A stretch of DNA of 64,000 bases, taken from the NCBI GenBank assembly GCA_000824825.2, contig LM655179.1:2480-66479 (forward strand), in the 5' to 3' direction. Position numbers and translations under genes: made by a program. Shown here piece by piece: positions 35,580-43,329 of the stretch. This DNA comes from Mesorhizobium sp. ORS 3324 (GTDB lineage Bacteria > Pseudomonadota > Alphaproteobacteria > Rhizobiales > Rhizobiaceae). Each line of letters starts with the position of its first letter. The stretch's first letter is position 1. The notes under the pieces are model-generated. The model saw only the letters and a list, made by a program, of their open reading frames with translations. It was not told the DNA's origin and did not search any database.

Positions 35580-35597
35580 ATTCGCCAGTGGGCGAAT
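35580..35597. promoter_or_regulatory. Dyad upstream of the XRE pseudogene
   Basis: ATTCGCC-AGTG-GGCGAAT is a perfect seven-base-arm dyad 28 bases upstream of the pseudogene start. It is probably a former self-operator. Confidence 0.5.
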
Positions 35598-36152
35598 CCT
35601 GTAAGATCAGGCGTTGCGACGCCGAGCGGGCCGGTTCGACGCCTGAATCGGCCAGTTGACGCCGGCCCCTCCGACGCCGCATGGAAGGGCTCCATTTCGA
35701 CGAATCGCCAAGGACTCGGTTTCCCGCGACACCTTGGCCGGAGCCCGGAGGCACAGCCATGATGGCATTCAGCATCCGCAAGGAACAAGGCCGCCTCCCC
35801 GAACGGCGCCTTCCAGGCGTTGCACCTGGTCTATCTGAAGGTCTGCTAATGGGATGTGCCGGCTGCTTCCTTCGGCGCTCATCAGGATTCGCTCGACTGA
35901 AAACGGTCCCGCTGATGTCGAAGCCAGAATTCGTTGGGCGAAACGAGGCGAAATCTTGCTCAATGGTACGACTTCGAAAGGAGTCGGGAATGACCAAAAA
36001 CATTTGTTGACAATGGCTTAGCAGAGCCGTGGCATTGACGCCGCGGCAGCGGCGCCGTAGTCCGTTCTCACGTCTGGGACGGAAACCGCGGGGATATTCT
36101 TAGTCCGGCCTTCCACCCCAGATCCGTTTTGAACGACGACATGGGGTCAACG

Positions 36153-36464
36153 ATGACGGAAGCACCACGGAGGAAGGCAGAGGCCTTCGACTATTCCCAA
36201 CTTGGCCTGAAGCGGGCTGATCTCGAGATCGTATTGAAATGCGAGTCCAAGCTTCTGACGTTGGGACTGCGGACCACCGAAGAGACATTCGAAGCCGGCG
36301 AGCAACTGAGCATAGCCGCAAGCCTGATACCAGACCGAACGTTCGGCAAGTGGGCTACGGCCGTGACTCGCTCCTCGCGCCAGCAATGGAACTGCTATGG
36401 GTCCTGGGCGGCCGAGACAGCTGGCCGCGCGACGAACTTGCCCCGTGGCTGTCCACCAAGGTGA
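36153..36464 (+). pseudogene. DUF3102-like fragment, probably degenerate
   Basis: A 103-codon frame contains AFDYSQLGLKRADLEIV and ETFEAGEQLSIAASLIPDRTFGKW. These recall the FDY and IGxxLxxxKxxLPHGxFxxW segments of DUF3102 proteins seen on rhizobial plasmids and islands. After this point the expected helix with Arg-Thr-Ala-x-x-Tyr/Phe is replaced by unrelated residues and the frame ends early. It may be a short hypothetical gene rather than a remnant. In-frame TTG and ATG starts also exist 24 and 12 bases upstream. Confidence 0.35.
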
Positions 36465-36649
36465 TGCCGACCCTTGCCTGGTCGATCGAGAGCGACAAAC
36501 GCACCAAACATGGCACCCCGCCGAAACGGCAGCCAATCGGTAAAATAATTTGACAGAGTCCCCGAAAGGTCGTGGTCGAGAAGGGCGGCCGCGATAACCA
36601 CCAGCGTCGCGTCATGACCCACTCCTGACTTGTGCCGCCGCAAAGCGCC

Positions 36650-37858
36650 TCATATCGGCCGCTGCGGTAGGCCCTGGCGGATTCTAAAACGGTCATTGCT
36701 AGTGGCCGTGGAGGGACCAATCGTGGTCAATTCGGCTCGTTCGTCCGCGCGGCTGAAGCGATCGATCCTGAAATCATCGAGTGGTGTTTCGCACCGATCG
36801 GTCACGATGAGCTCGGCCATCGCGTCGCCGACACCTGGGCCGAGCTGAAAACCGTGTCCGCTGAAGCCGAAGGCGTGGAACAGGCCCGGCGTCGTCACCG
36901 AGCGTCCCATGACCGGCAGCATATCCCGCACATAGCCCTCGCAGCCGGACCAGGTGCGGATCACCGCCACCTGCGCGATTGCCGGCAGCAGCCGGGCGAC
37001 GGCGCGCAACTGCACCGGCAGGCGCGCGGGATCGGCCTTCGCGTGGCCCGGATCGAGGTCCACCGGCACTCTTTCGGCCGCACCGCCGAAGACGATGTTG
37101 CCACGCTTGACCTGGCGCAGATAGGCGCCGTAGTCCTTGTCGCGCGTCCAGATGCCGACCACCGGCAGGATGCGATCCGGCAGCGGCTCGGTGACGCCCA
37201 TCTGCGGGCCGCGGGCGTCGAGCGGCACCTCCTCGCCGAACAACGCGGCAATGCGCGCGCCCCAAGCGCCCGCGGCATTGAGCAGGCATTCGGCGGCGAA
37301 TGAACCTTTTGAGGTGGCGACAAGGAAACCGGAGTCGGTCCGCTCAATCTTTTCGACCAGGGCTCCCTCGATGATTTCCGCGCCGAGCCTGCGGGCGGCT
37401 TCGGCGAAGGCCAGCGCGATCAGCCGCGGATTGCCGCTGCCGTCGTGCGGCGAGAACGACGCCGCGATCGCGTCGGTACCGAGGCCGGGAAAGCGGGCAC
37501 GGATGTCGCGCGGGTCGAGCTCCTCCAGCTCGAGCCCCCAGGGCCGCGCCGCCTCGGCGTAGGCGCGCATGTCGGCGAGGCTGCCGTCATCGAAGATCAG
37601 CCGGATATGACCGGTGGCGCGGAACTCCACGTCGCGTCCAAGCATCCTCTCGGCCTCGCCCCACAGCCTGAGCGAGCGGTGAGCCAGCGGCAGCTGGGAA
37701 AGATGACGCCCCGTGCGCCGGATGTTGCCGAAAGAGGCGATGGTGGCCCCGCTGCCGATCCGGTTGCGCTCGATCAGGGTCACGCTCGCGCCGCGCGTTG
37801 CGAGGAAATAGGCCGAAGCCGTCCCCATCAGGCCGCCGCCCAGCACGATCACATCCAT
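36650..37858 (-). CDS. FAD-dependent oxidoreductase, DAO/GlyOx family
   Basis: This 402-residue protein has the dinucleotide loop VIVLGGGLMGTASAYFLATRG and SGATIASFGNIRR near the isoalloxazine. The closing FGFSGHGFQLGPGVGDAMAELI motif is seen in D-amino-acid/sarcosine-type oxidases and in the beta subunits (HcnC, OoxB, HypC-like) of heterotrimeric dehydrogenases. It probably oxidises an amino acid or secondary amine. It is divergent from a LysR gene with a CCATA/TATGG dyad between them. The same LysR-type 15-mer recurs before the hyu operon, which encodes the two subunits such a beta subunit would need. The ATG gives MDVIVLGGG. Confidence 0.85.
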   Translation of the reverse strand: MDVIVLGGGLMGTASAYFLATRGASVTLIERNRIGSGATIASFGNIRRTGRHLSQLPLAHRSLRLWGEAERMLGRDVEFRATGHIRLIFDDGSLADMRAYAEAARPWGLELEELDPRDIRARFPGLGTDAIAASFSPHDGSGNPRLIALAFAEAARRLGAEIIEGALVEKIERTDSGFLVATSKGSFAAECLLNAAGAWGARIAALFGEEVPLDARGPQMGVTEPLPDRILPVVGIWTRDKDYGAYLRQVKRGNIVFGGAAERVPVDLDPGHAKADPARLPVQLRAVARLLPAIAQVAVIRTWSGCEGYVRDMLPVMGRSVTTPGLFHAFGFSGHGFQLGPGVGDAMAELIVTDRCETPLDDFRIDRFSRADERAELTTIGPSTATSNDRFRIRQGLPQRPI

Positions 37859-37933
37859 AGCCGTTCCCTGATCCTTGGATGCATCATCTTGTCGGTGCCC
37901 CGGCATTGCGTCAAAGATGGGTTTGGGCAAGAC

Positions 37934-37952
37934 CCATAAGCTTGACCTATGG
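37934..37952. promoter_or_regulatory. LysR-type box 1
   Basis: CCATA and TATGG flank a nine-base spacer. The inner 15-mer ATAAGCTTGACCTAT agrees at 11 of 15 positions with the box at 38862-38876. It lies between the divergent oxidase and LysR genes. Confidence 0.5.
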
Positions 37953-37959
37953 AGTTGCA

Positions 37960-38865
37960 ATGCGAGCCCGGCAGCTTGAAGTGTTCATCGCCGTCATGCG
38001 CGCCGGCACCGTGACCGCCGCGGCGCGGATGCTGAACATCTCCCAGCCAGCGCTCAGCCAGATATTGCTCCACACCGAGGACGAGCTCGGCTTCACGCTG
38101 TTCGAGCGGGTCAAGGGCCGGCTGCGGCCAACTCCGGATGCGCTTGAGATATTCCCCGATGCCGAGAGGCTGTCGGCAGGGCTCGACGGACTGCGCCGCA
38201 AGACGACCGACCTGCGTCTCGGCCGGACCGGGCTGGTGCGGGTTGCGGCGTCTCCGCCGCCGGCCATGGCGATACTGCCGCGCGCGTTCACCAGGTTCCG
38301 GGCGCAGCATCCAAACATATTGCTGCGTTCCCACAGCGCCCCGATCGCCGCGATCGTCGATATGCTGCGCGCCGGCGATGCCAGCCTCGGTGTGGCCATG
38401 GACGATCGCCTGCCTCCCGACATCGAGGCCGAGGTGATCGGCAGCATCGGCTTCGCCTGCCTGTTGCCCGCCGGGCACGCGTTGCAAAGGAAGACCAAGC
38501 TGACGCTTGCCGACTTCGCCGGGGAAGAGTTGATCTCCTATCGCGGAAACACCCGTCCTGCCGACGAGCTGGCCCACGCCGCCCGCGCGCAAGGCATAGT
38601 GCTGGCGCCGTCGCTCGAAATCGACGCATCCATCTCCGCGGTCGGCTTCGTCCAGGCCGGTCTGGGTATAGCACTCGTCGACTCGCTCCTGCCATGGCAT
38701 CAGTTCGCGGGGCTTGCCGTCAGGCCGCTGGTGGCGGGACCGGAATTTCCGATCGCGATGCTTACTTCGCGCGCACGAGCCCTTTCGCGGGCCGATGAGA
38801 TGATGCGCGATGAAATCCGTGCGGCCTGTGCCGTTGTCTTGAGCGAGCGAGACCCGAAGGCATAA
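37960..38865 (+). CDS. LysR family transcriptional regulator of the hyu region
   Basis: This 301-residue protein has an N-terminal winged helix RARQLEVFIAVMRAGTVTAAARMLNISQPALSQILLHTEDELGFTLFER and a two-lobe ligand-binding domain. The start ATG lies after TATGGAGTTGCA. The gene sits between a divergent FAD oxidase and the co-directional hyu operon 89 bases downstream. Both flanking promoters carry the same 15-base T-N11-A motif. It therefore probably activates both, with the cyclic amide or an oxidation intermediate as effector (inference). Confidence 0.93.
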   Translation: MRARQLEVFIAVMRAGTVTAAARMLNISQPALSQILLHTEDELGFTLFERVKGRLRPTPDALEIFPDAERLSAGLDGLRRKTTDLRLGRTGLVRVAASPPPAMAILPRAFTRFRAQHPNILLRSHSAPIAAIVDMLRAGDASLGVAMDDRLPPDIEAEVIGSIGFACLLPAGHALQRKTKLTLADFAGEELISYRGNTRPADELAHAARAQGIVLAPSLEIDASISAVGFVQAGLGIALVDSLLPWHQFAGLAVRPLVAGPEFPIAMLTSRARALSRADEMMRDEIRAACAVVLSERDPKA

Positions 38866-38876
38866 GCAAGGCTTAT
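38862..38876. promoter_or_regulatory. LysR-type box 2 upstream of the hyu operon
   Basis: ATAAGC-AAG-GCTTAT is a perfect dyad spanning the end of the LysR gene. It lies 78 bases before the HyuA start codon. Confidence 0.55.
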
Positions 38877-38954
38877 ATACTTGCTCATCATCCATCTTGG
38901 ACCCGCGCCGTCCTGCCGTGCCAGCTTTCGATTGGCAGACAGGGAGAACGGCTC

Positions 38955-41039
38955 ATGGACGGTGCCATCGCAAGCGCGACGGATGAGGTGCGGAACGGGG
39001 CCGACTGGAAGGTCGGCGTCGATATCGGCGGGACGTTCATCGATTTCTGCGCGCTCGAAGCCTGTTCCGGCCGGGTCGCCTCGCTGAAGGTGCTGACGAC
39101 GCCTGATGATCCGGGCGCCGAGCTGATGACGGGCCTCGCCCTCCTGACGGAACGCGAAGGCTTTGACGCTGCTCATATGACGCGCTTCGTGCACGGCACG
39201 ACCGTCGGCATCAACACGATCATCCAGCGCAAGGGCGCGCCGCTTGCCCTGTTCACCAATGCCGGCTTCGAGGACGTGGTCGAGCTCGCGCGCCTTCGCA
39301 TGCCGGACATGTATTCGCTGTTCTGCTCGCGGCCGGACCCTTTGATCTCGCGCGACATGGTGTTCGGCATTCCGGCTCGCATGCGAGCCGATGGCACTGA
39401 ATCGCGAGCGCCGGATATGGCGGCGGTGGAAAGGGCGGTCGCGGCGGCGAAAGCGAACGGAGCGCAAGGGATCATCGTGTCCTTTCTCCACTCGTGGCGC
39501 AACGCCGCGCAGGAAGCCTCCGTAAAGGCTGCGGTAGCGCGTCTTGCGCCGGACCTCTTCGTCTTTTCCTCGGCCGAGGTGTGGCCGGTCATCCGCGAAT
39601 ACGAGCGCAGCTCGACCGCCATTCTCAACGGCTATGTCCATCCGCGCGTCTCAGGCTATCTGACCGCGCTGGAAGCGCGGCTGAAGGATCGCGGCGTGCC
39701 GGCCCGCCCGATGCTGACGAAGTCGAACGGCGGGCTGATGAACGCTGCCGAAGGCAAGCGCGCCTGCGTGAACATGCTGCTGTCGGGAACGGCCTCCGGG
39801 GTTATCGGTGCCTCGTGGCTGGCGCGTCAGGCTGGCGAACACAAGGTTCTTACCCTCGACATCGGCGGGACTTCGGCCGACTTCGCGCTCATTATAAACG
39901 GCGAGCCGCAGTTCGGCACCGGCGAGCTGATCGGCGAATTTCCGCTCCACCTCCCTTCCGTGTCGGTGAGCTCGATCGGCGTCGGCGGCGGCTCGATCGC
40001 CAGCGTCGACGCGCAAGGGGTGCTGCGGGTCGGGCCGGAGTCGGCCGGTTCGACGCCAGGACCTGCATGCTACGGCCGTGGCGGCGAGTGGGCGACGGTG
40101 ACGGACGCCATGGTGGTGTGCGGATGGCTCGGCCACAGCGAGATGGCCTATGGCCAGCTCCGGATCGATGCCGGACTGGCGCATCAGGTGGTCGGCGAAC
40201 TTGCGATGCGGCTCGGCCGCCCGGTCGAGCAGACCGCGCAGGCAATCCTCGATATCGCGGTGTCGGAAATGTTCGTTGAGGTTGAGAAACTCGCCTCGCG
40301 CGCCGGCGTCGACTTGCGCGATTTCACGCTGATGCCGTTCGGCGGCGGCGGCCCCATGCTGGGCGCGTTCCTTGCTCGTGAACTCGGCATGAAGCGGGTC
40401 ATGGCGCCGCGCCGGCCTGGCGTGGTGTCGGCACTGGGCGGCCTGGTTGCGGATCTGCGCGGAGACTTCATTCGCACGATCTTCAGCCCGCTGTCGGGCG
40501 CGTCGCTTCCCTCGATCCGCGAGGCCTATGAGGCCCTTGCGCAAGAGGGCCGCGACTGGCTCGCCGCGCAGGGGCACAAGGCGGCCGCAGAACTCTGTCT
40601 CTCCTGCGACATTCGCTATGTCGGCCAGAGCTATGAGATCGAGGTCGTCCTTTCGCCGGAATGGCTGGCGGACGGCGACATGACCGCGATCGAGCAGGCC
40701 TTCCATCTTACCCATGAGCAGCTCTACGATTTCCACGACCCGGAGGGCGAGATCGAGCTTGTGAATGTCCGGCTGTCGGCGATAGGCACAGGGCCGGCAC
40801 TCTCCTTGCCGGAGGTCGATGAGATCGACGCGCCAGCCGTTCCGGCCCGCCGGCTGCCTGTCTACACGGGCCTGAGCGTCGAGACCGTCGACTTACATGA
40901 CCGGCAGACCCTCGCGCCAGGCAGCAGGTTCCGCGGGCCGGCCGTGGTGGTGCAGGAAGACACCACCTTTGCCATTCCAGCGGGAACAGAGGCACGCGTC
41001 GACCGCCATCTCAACCTTCTGCTGACCTTCGCGGAGTGA
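38955..41039 (+). CDS. hyuA: Hydantoinase/oxoprolinase family protein, HyuA-type subunit
   Basis: This 694-residue protein has the Hydant_A_N domain with the phosphate loop KVGVDIGGTFIDFCALE. A second actin-like DIGGT motif is seen in the Hydantoinase_A domain (VLTLDIGGTSADFALI), and a C-terminal domain completes the chain. The family opens cyclic amides such as 5-oxoproline, N-methylhydantoin or acetone-carboxylase-type substrates with ATP, together with a HyuB subunit. The next gene overlaps by four bases and encodes that partner. The ribosome site is AGGGAGAACGGCTC. The exact substrate cannot be told from sequence. Confidence 0.93.
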   Translation: MDGAIASATDEVRNGADWKVGVDIGGTFIDFCALEACSGRVASLKVLTTPDDPGAELMTGLALLTEREGFDAAHMTRFVHGTTVGINTIIQRKGAPLALFTNAGFEDVVELARLRMPDMYSLFCSRPDPLISRDMVFGIPARMRADGTESRAPDMAAVERAVAAAKANGAQGIIVSFLHSWRNAAQEASVKAAVARLAPDLFVFSSAEVWPVIREYERSSTAILNGYVHPRVSGYLTALEARLKDRGVPARPMLTKSNGGLMNAAEGKRACVNMLLSGTASGVIGASWLARQAGEHKVLTLDIGGTSADFALIINGEPQFGTGELIGEFPLHLPSVSVSSIGVGGGSIASVDAQGVLRVGPESAGSTPGPACYGRGGEWATVTDAMVVCGWLGHSEMAYGQLRIDAGLAHQVVGELAMRLGRPVEQTAQAILDIAVSEMFVEVEKLASRAGVDLRDFTLMPFGGGGPMLGAFLARELGMKRVMAPRRPGVVSALGGLVADLRGDFIRTIFSPLSGASLPSIREAYEALAQEGRDWLAAQGHKAAAELCLSCDIRYVGQSYEIEVVLSPEWLADGDMTAIEQAFHLTHEQLYDFHDPEGEIELVNVRLSAIGTGPALSLPEVDEIDAPAVPARRLPVYTGLSVETVDLHDRQTLAPGSRFRGPAVVVQEDTTFAIPAGTEARVDRHLNLLLTFAE

Positions 41040-43030
41040 CTGTCTTGTTCGACCGGACAAACCTTCAGGTTCTCGCAAACCATGCCCGCGCGGCTGCCGA
41101 GAACATGGCCCACACGTTGCACCGCACTGCGCACTCCGCCTTCGTCAAGGAGACGCAGGACTTCACGGTGATGCTGATGGATCGTTCGGGGGCGACCTTC
41201 GCCGTGCCGATGGAACTCGGCGCCACCTGGTATCCAGGGCTTTCCTACCACCGCGCAATCGCGATGGTCGACGACTACCGGCCGGGGGACGTCGCCTTCA
41301 CCAACGATCCGTATTCCGGCCACGTCGCCACGCATGCACCCGACACGCATCTGTGGAAGCCGGTCTTCGTCGACGGCGAAATCGTCGCCTGGACCGGCGG
41401 GCACATCCACAACACCGACATGGGCGGTGCGGTACCGGCTTCGCTCAGCCGGGCGCTGACCGAAATCCATCAGGAAGGCATCCGCTTTCCGCCGATGAAG
41501 CTGGTGAGGGAAGGCGTCTTCGACGAGGCGATCCTCAGGATCATGAGCACCAATGTGCGCAAGCCAGACCTCAACATCGGCGACATCAAGGCGCTGGTCG
41601 GTGCGCTCAACACCGGCGAGCGCAAGATCCAGGCGATGGTGAAGAAGTTCGGCAAGGCCGGTTTCATCGAAGGCGTCTCCGCTCTGCTCGACCATGCGGA
41701 GGCGCAGGCGCGTGACGTGCTGCGCTCCATGCCCGACGGCACGTGGGAATTCGCCGACTATGCCGACGAGGATTCCGTCGAGGCCAATCCCTGCCGGCTG
41801 AAGCTGACGCTGACGATCAGGGGCGACGAGGCCGTGCTCGACTTCACCGGCTCCGATCCGCAGCTCGGCTCCTCGCTCAACGTGCCTTCGGGCGGCGACC
41901 CGCGCCACACCATGCTTCTCGTCGGCGTCTACTACGTGCTTTATACGGTGAACCCGAAGATCCTGCTCAACACCGGCCTCACCAGGCCCTTCACCTGCAT
42001 CACGCCGCAAGGCTCGGTGCTGAACCCGGTCCACCCTGCTGCCGTCGGCATGCGCTCGCTCACCTGCGCCCGTCTACGCTCCGTCATCTTCGGCGCCTTC
42101 TCGCAGGCGGTGCCGGAGCGCCTGCCCGCGGCGCCGGCCGGCAACAACTGCATCGTCAATGTCATGACCATCGATGAGCGGACGAGCCGGAGCGTGATCG
42201 CGGCGGTGAACCCCGTGGTGGGCGGCGGCGGCGCGATGCCGCATCGCGATGGCACCAACGGATCGGGCGCGGACGCCGCCTATCTCAAGAACACGCCGAT
42301 CGAGATCACCGAGACCGAGACGCCGGTCGAATTCGTGAAATACGGGCTTGCCCGGGACAGCGGCGGTGCGGGCCGCTGGCGCGGCGGGCTGGCGACCGAG
42401 ATGGCATTCCGTGTCTTCGCCCCCGACTCCAGGGTCACGGCGCGCAACCGCGACCGCAGCTTCTTCCGTCCCTGGGGCGTGCTGGGCGGCAGAGCGGCCG
42501 GTCTGTCGGACATGGTCGTCAATCCTGGGACCGCGCTTGAGCGGAGGCTGGGCAATATCGATACGGCGGTCCTGCAGCCCGGCGATGTGCTCGAGATCCG
42601 CTCCGCCGGAGGCGGCGGGCGCGGCGACCCGCATCAGCGCGAGTCCTGGCGTGTCGCACAGGATGTACGGCGTGGCTATGTCTCGGCGGCAGCAGCCGAA
42701 AGCGAGTATAGCGTCGTCATTCGCGACGGCGAGGTCGATGAGCAGGCGACGGCGAAGTTGCGCGCACGGCACAAGCCGCCCGCCGGCCACTTCCATTTCG
42801 GTCCAGAGCGCGACGGCTACGAAGCGCAGTGGACTCCGGCGGCCTATGACAGACTCCACGCGCTGCTGGATGCCTTGCCGATCCACTGGCGGTTCTTCGC
42901 CAAGACGGAGATCTTCCGCCGCATGAACGGACGCTCGGGGCCGGAGGGTGTCCAGACGGCCTTCGATGCGGTGTGCGAACGCTTCCCTGAACTGCCTCGT
43001 CCGAGTCCGGTACGCGAGGCTGCGGAATGA
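41036..43030 (+). CDS. hyuB: Hydantoinase/oxoprolinase family protein, HyuB-type subunit
   Basis: This 664-residue Hydantoinase_B family protein has the segments AENMAHTLHRTAHSAFVKETQDF, YRPGDVAFTNDPYSGHVATHAPDTHLW and the conserved GGHIHNTDMGG that carries metal-binding residues. With HyuA it should form the hydrolase or carboxylase-type complex. It starts at a GTG overlapping the HyuA stop (GTGA). Its own stop overlaps the start of the 2Fe-2S protein gene. Length is above the shortest family members because of a C-terminal extension of about 100 residues (HKPPAGHFHFGPERDGYEAQW). Confidence 0.93.
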   Translation: MTVLFDRTNLQVLANHARAAAENMAHTLHRTAHSAFVKETQDFTVMLMDRSGATFAVPMELGATWYPGLSYHRAIAMVDDYRPGDVAFTNDPYSGHVATHAPDTHLWKPVFVDGEIVAWTGGHIHNTDMGGAVPASLSRALTEIHQEGIRFPPMKLVREGVFDEAILRIMSTNVRKPDLNIGDIKALVGALNTGERKIQAMVKKFGKAGFIEGVSALLDHAEAQARDVLRSMPDGTWEFADYADEDSVEANPCRLKLTLTIRGDEAVLDFTGSDPQLGSSLNVPSGGDPRHTMLLVGVYYVLYTVNPKILLNTGLTRPFTCITPQGSVLNPVHPAAVGMRSLTCARLRSVIFGAFSQAVPERLPAAPAGNNCIVNVMTIDERTSRSVIAAVNPVVGGGGAMPHRDGTNGSGADAAYLKNTPIEITETETPVEFVKYGLARDSGGAGRWRGGLATEMAFRVFAPDSRVTARNRDRSFFRPWGVLGGRAAGLSDMVVNPGTALERRLGNIDTAVLQPGDVLEIRSAGGGGRGDPHQRESWRVAQDVRRGYVSAAAAESEYSVVIRDGEVDEQATAKLRARHKPPAGHFHFGPERDGYEAQWTPAAYDRLHALLDALPIHWRFFAKTEIFRRMNGRSGPEGVQTAFDAVCERFPELPRPSPVREAAE

Positions 43031-43329
43031 TCACGGCCGGCCGCATCGTTCGGCTGGCAGAGCGCGACCGGGCAAAGGTGCAGTTCCTTCTTGACGGTGA
43101 GATGCGCGGCGCGCTGGCGGGCGACACCGTGCTAACCGCAATGCTGGCGTCAGGAGTCGCATTGCGAAAGTCCGAGTTCGGACCTGAGCCGCGCGCCGGC
43201 TTGTGCCTCATGGGTGCCTGCCAGGATTGCTGGGTGTGGCAGGAGGAAGGATCACGCCTGCGCGCCTGTACAACGCTTATCGTTGACGGAATGCGATTGT
43301 GCACGACGCTGCCGGAGAACTGGCCGTGA
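43027..43329 (+). CDS. Small (2Fe-2S)-binding protein, HcnA/opine-oxidase gamma-like
   Basis: This 100-residue protein has a plant-type 2Fe-2S motif, with Cys60 (AGLCLMG), Cys65 and Cys68 (GACQDC) and Cys81 (RACTT). This Fer2_4-type mini-ferredoxin is the usual small subunit of heterotrimeric FAD dehydrogenases such as hydrogen cyanide synthase HcnABC, opine oxidases and D-hydroxyproline dehydrogenase. It overlaps HyuB by four bases and the following FAD protein by four bases, so a single polycistronic message is certain. The catalytic DAO-type subunit is not downstream. Confidence 0.9.
   Translation: MITAGRIVRLAERDRAKVQFLLDGEMRGALAGDTVLTAMLASGVALRKSEFGPEPRAGLCLMGACQDCWVWQEEGSRLRACTTLIVDGMRLCTTLPENWP

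Larger units (their letters stand above)
34978..36649. other. Degenerate, AT-richer stretch after the tRNA (possible island scar)
   Basis: The stretch is 1.67 kb with no intact recognisable gene. It holds three 21-22-base tandem repeats, a frameshifted XRE regulator, an ATTCGCC dyad and a DUF3102-like remnant. Base composition at about 34980-35300 is visibly less GC-rich than its surroundings. No integrase was found, and no copy of the tRNA 3' end was seen in the stretch. Confidence 0.55.

Noticed and set aside
35681..36010. A 109-codon plus-strand frame in the stretch after the tRNA
   Set aside because: It has no recognisable domain or ribosome site and overlaps other equally long frames, so none was called.
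34902..36649. A duplicated tRNA 3' end (attR) marking an integrated element
   Set aside because: I looked for a copy of the CTCCGGGCCCACCA end downstream in this stretch and did not see one. An element boundary therefore cannot be fixed.
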